DNA from: an uncultured Rhodospirillales bacterium
GTDB lineage: Bacteria; Pseudomonadota; Alphaproteobacteria; Acetobacterales; Acetobacteraceae
DNA: 6,803 nucleotides
Assembly (NCBI GenBank): GCA_903844785.1
Contig: CAIMVB010000343.1
Span: 1-6,803, forward strand
Reading direction: 5' to 3'
Program-made: the position numbers and the translations under genes
Notes under the pieces: model-generated
Told to the model about the DNA's origin: nothing
The model's input: only the letters and a program-made list of their open reading frames with translations
Database searches by the model: none
Shown: piece by piece, positions 5,751 to 6,803 of the stretch
Position numbering within the stretch: the stretch's first letter is position 1
Layout: each line of letters begins with the position of its first letter

Positions 5751-6803
5751 AAACCCCCCTCCCTGCCCTGGTCCGTGCGCCGGAAGGCCTCGGCGCCGCC
5801 CCGCCCCCTGCCGGCTTTTTCACCGCGAGCCTCGCTGCATCCGATCCAGAAATTGCCGCCGCCGTGGCGCAGGAATTGGAACGCGAACAGGATGGAATTG
5901 AACTGATCGCGTCAGAAAACATCGTCTCCCGCGCTGTGATGGAAGCGCAGGGGTCGGTGATGACGAATAAATACGCTGAGGGTTATCCGGGCCGGCGCTA
6001 TTATGGCGGCTGCGAAGCGGTGGATATTGCCGAGCGTCTGGGCATTGAACGCGCCTGCAAGCTGTTCGATTGCGGTTTCGCCAATGTGCAGCCGCATTCG
6101 GGTGCGCAGGCCAATCAGGCGGTGTTCCTCGCGCTATTGCAGCCGGGCGATTGCTTCATGGGGCTTGATCTCGCGGCCGGTGGGCATTTGACGCATGGCT
6201 CACTCGCCAATCTTTCTGGCAAATGGTTCAAGCCGGTGCCCTATACGGTGCGGCGCGAAGACCAGCAGATTGATATGGCGGAAGTGGCGCGCATTGCGCG
6301 GGAAGCCAAGCCGAAGCTGATCATCGCCGGCGGCAGCGCCTATGCGCGCATTTGGGATTTCGCTGCCTTCCGCGCCATTGCCGATGAAGTCGGCGCCTAT
6401 TTCATGGTGGATATGGCGCATTTCGCGGGGCTGGTGGCGGGTGGCGCGCATCCTTCGCCCTTCCCGCATGCGCATGTTGCGACCACCACCACGCATAAGA
6501 CTTTGCGTGGCCCGCGTGGCGGCATGATTTTGACGAATGACGAAGCGCTCGCGAAGAAATTCAACTCCGCTGTTTTCCCCGGCCTGCAAGGCGGGCCGCT
6601 GATGCATGTTATCGCGGCCAAGGCGGTGGCCTTTGGGGAAGCGCTGCGCCCGGAATTCCGTACCTATTCGCGCCAGATTGTCGCCAATGCCAAGGCGCTG
6701 GCGGGTGAATTGCAGGCGCAGGGTTTGGATCTGGTGACGGGCGGCACCGACAATCACCTGTTGCTGGTTGATCTGCGGCCCAAGAAGCTGACCGGGAAGG
6801 TCG
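5747..6803 (+). CDS. glyA: Serine hydroxymethyltransferase, C-terminus outside window
   Basis: This PLP enzyme converts serine plus tetrahydrofolate to glycine plus 5,10-methylenetetrahydrofolate, the main entry to one-carbon metabolism. The 352 visible codons are open to the window edge and cover most of a roughly 420-440-residue protein. Motifs in order: ELIASEN (52-58), [15 protein letters not shown] (74-88), PHSGAQAN (116-123), [13 protein letters not shown] (221-233), the PLP-lysine segment [14 protein letters not shown] (246-259, K251), [11 protein letters not shown] (277-287) and [12 protein letters not shown] (332-343). Relative to E. coli GlyA (K229) there are about 22 extra N-terminal residues, mostly Pro/Ala. 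ATG 5747 is nonetheless chosen because no other good start precedes the conserved region and it forms the ATGA overlap with rpiB. The Shine-Dalgarno sequence is poor, consistent with translational coupling. Confidence 0.96.
   Translation, partial: MKTPLPALVRAPEGLGAAPPPAGFFTASLAASDPEIAAAVAQELEREQDGIELIASENIVSRAVMEAQGSVMTNKYAEGYPGRRYYGGCEAVDIAERLGIERACKLFDCGFANVQPHSGAQANQAVFLALLQPGDCFMGLDLAAGGHLTHGSLANLSGKWFKPVPYTVRREDQQIDMAEVARIAREAKPKLIIAGGSAYARIWDFAAFRAIADEVGAYFMVDMAHFAGLVAGGAHPSPFPHAHVATTTTHKTLRGPRGGMILTNDEALAKKFNSAVFPGLQGGPLMHVIAAKAVAFGEALRPEFRTYSRQIVANAKALAGELQAQGLDLVTGGTDNHLLLVDLRPKKLTGKV

Noticed and set aside
6200..6757. 185-codon minus-strand frame opposite glyA.
   Set aside because: It is an antisense shadow of the strongly conserved SHMT core; its His/Arg-rich product matches nothing I recognise.
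1..6803. CRISPR array, insertion sequence or prophage remnant.
   Set aside because: There are no regularly spaced repeats, no transposase- or phage-like reading frames, and no terminal inverted repeats with target duplications.

Overview
The window looks like ordinary chromosome from a GC-rich alphaproteobacterium, most likely in the Rhodospirillales/Acetobacteraceae. This rests on about 60-65% G+C in most genes, on alphaproteobacterial-style LipB, RpiB and GlyA sequences, on a GlyA of the 'FFTASL...DPEI' N-terminal type, and on short GC-rich hairpin repeats in the gaps between genes. The assignment is inference from sequence style and was not tested by database search.

Layout. The left two thirds are transcribed leftward. 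In transcription order they hold tRNA-Leu(GAG) (4522-4437), a full-length MaeB-type malic enzyme fused to a phosphotransacetylase-like domain (4396-2123), a 549-residue beta-class DNA methyltransferase with a C-terminal Mrr-like nuclease domain (1913-264), and the first 55 codons of a VWA-type protein that runs off the left edge (166-1). The right third is transcribed rightward: lipB (4553-5215), rpiB (5283-5750) and glyA (from 5747, cut by the right edge). No stretch longer than 300 bases lacks a gene. The largest gap, 1914-2122, holds the methyltransferase promoter region and one copy of a GC-rich repeat.

How the genes fit together. The housekeeping part is central metabolism: malate to pyruvate (MaeB), protein lipoylation for the 2-oxoacid dehydrogenases and the glycine cleavage system (LipB), pentose phosphate isomerisation (RpiB) and serine/glycine/one-carbon exchange (GlyA). 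rpiB and glyA share an ATGA overlap and are almost certainly co-translated. The accessory-looking part is the methyltransferase/nuclease-like fusion. It has its own AT-rich promoter region, a markedly AT-rich segment at the start of its probable target-recognition region, and an oppositely oriented copy of the same GC-rich repeat on each side.

I see no clearly new multi-gene system. The points most worth following are the methyltransferase-Mrr fusion and its mosaic composition, the repeat pair around it, the 21-bp-phased direct repeat in its promoter, a possible Shine-Dalgarno-sequestering hairpin before rpiB, and the tRNA-Leu promoter that overlaps the lipB start codon.
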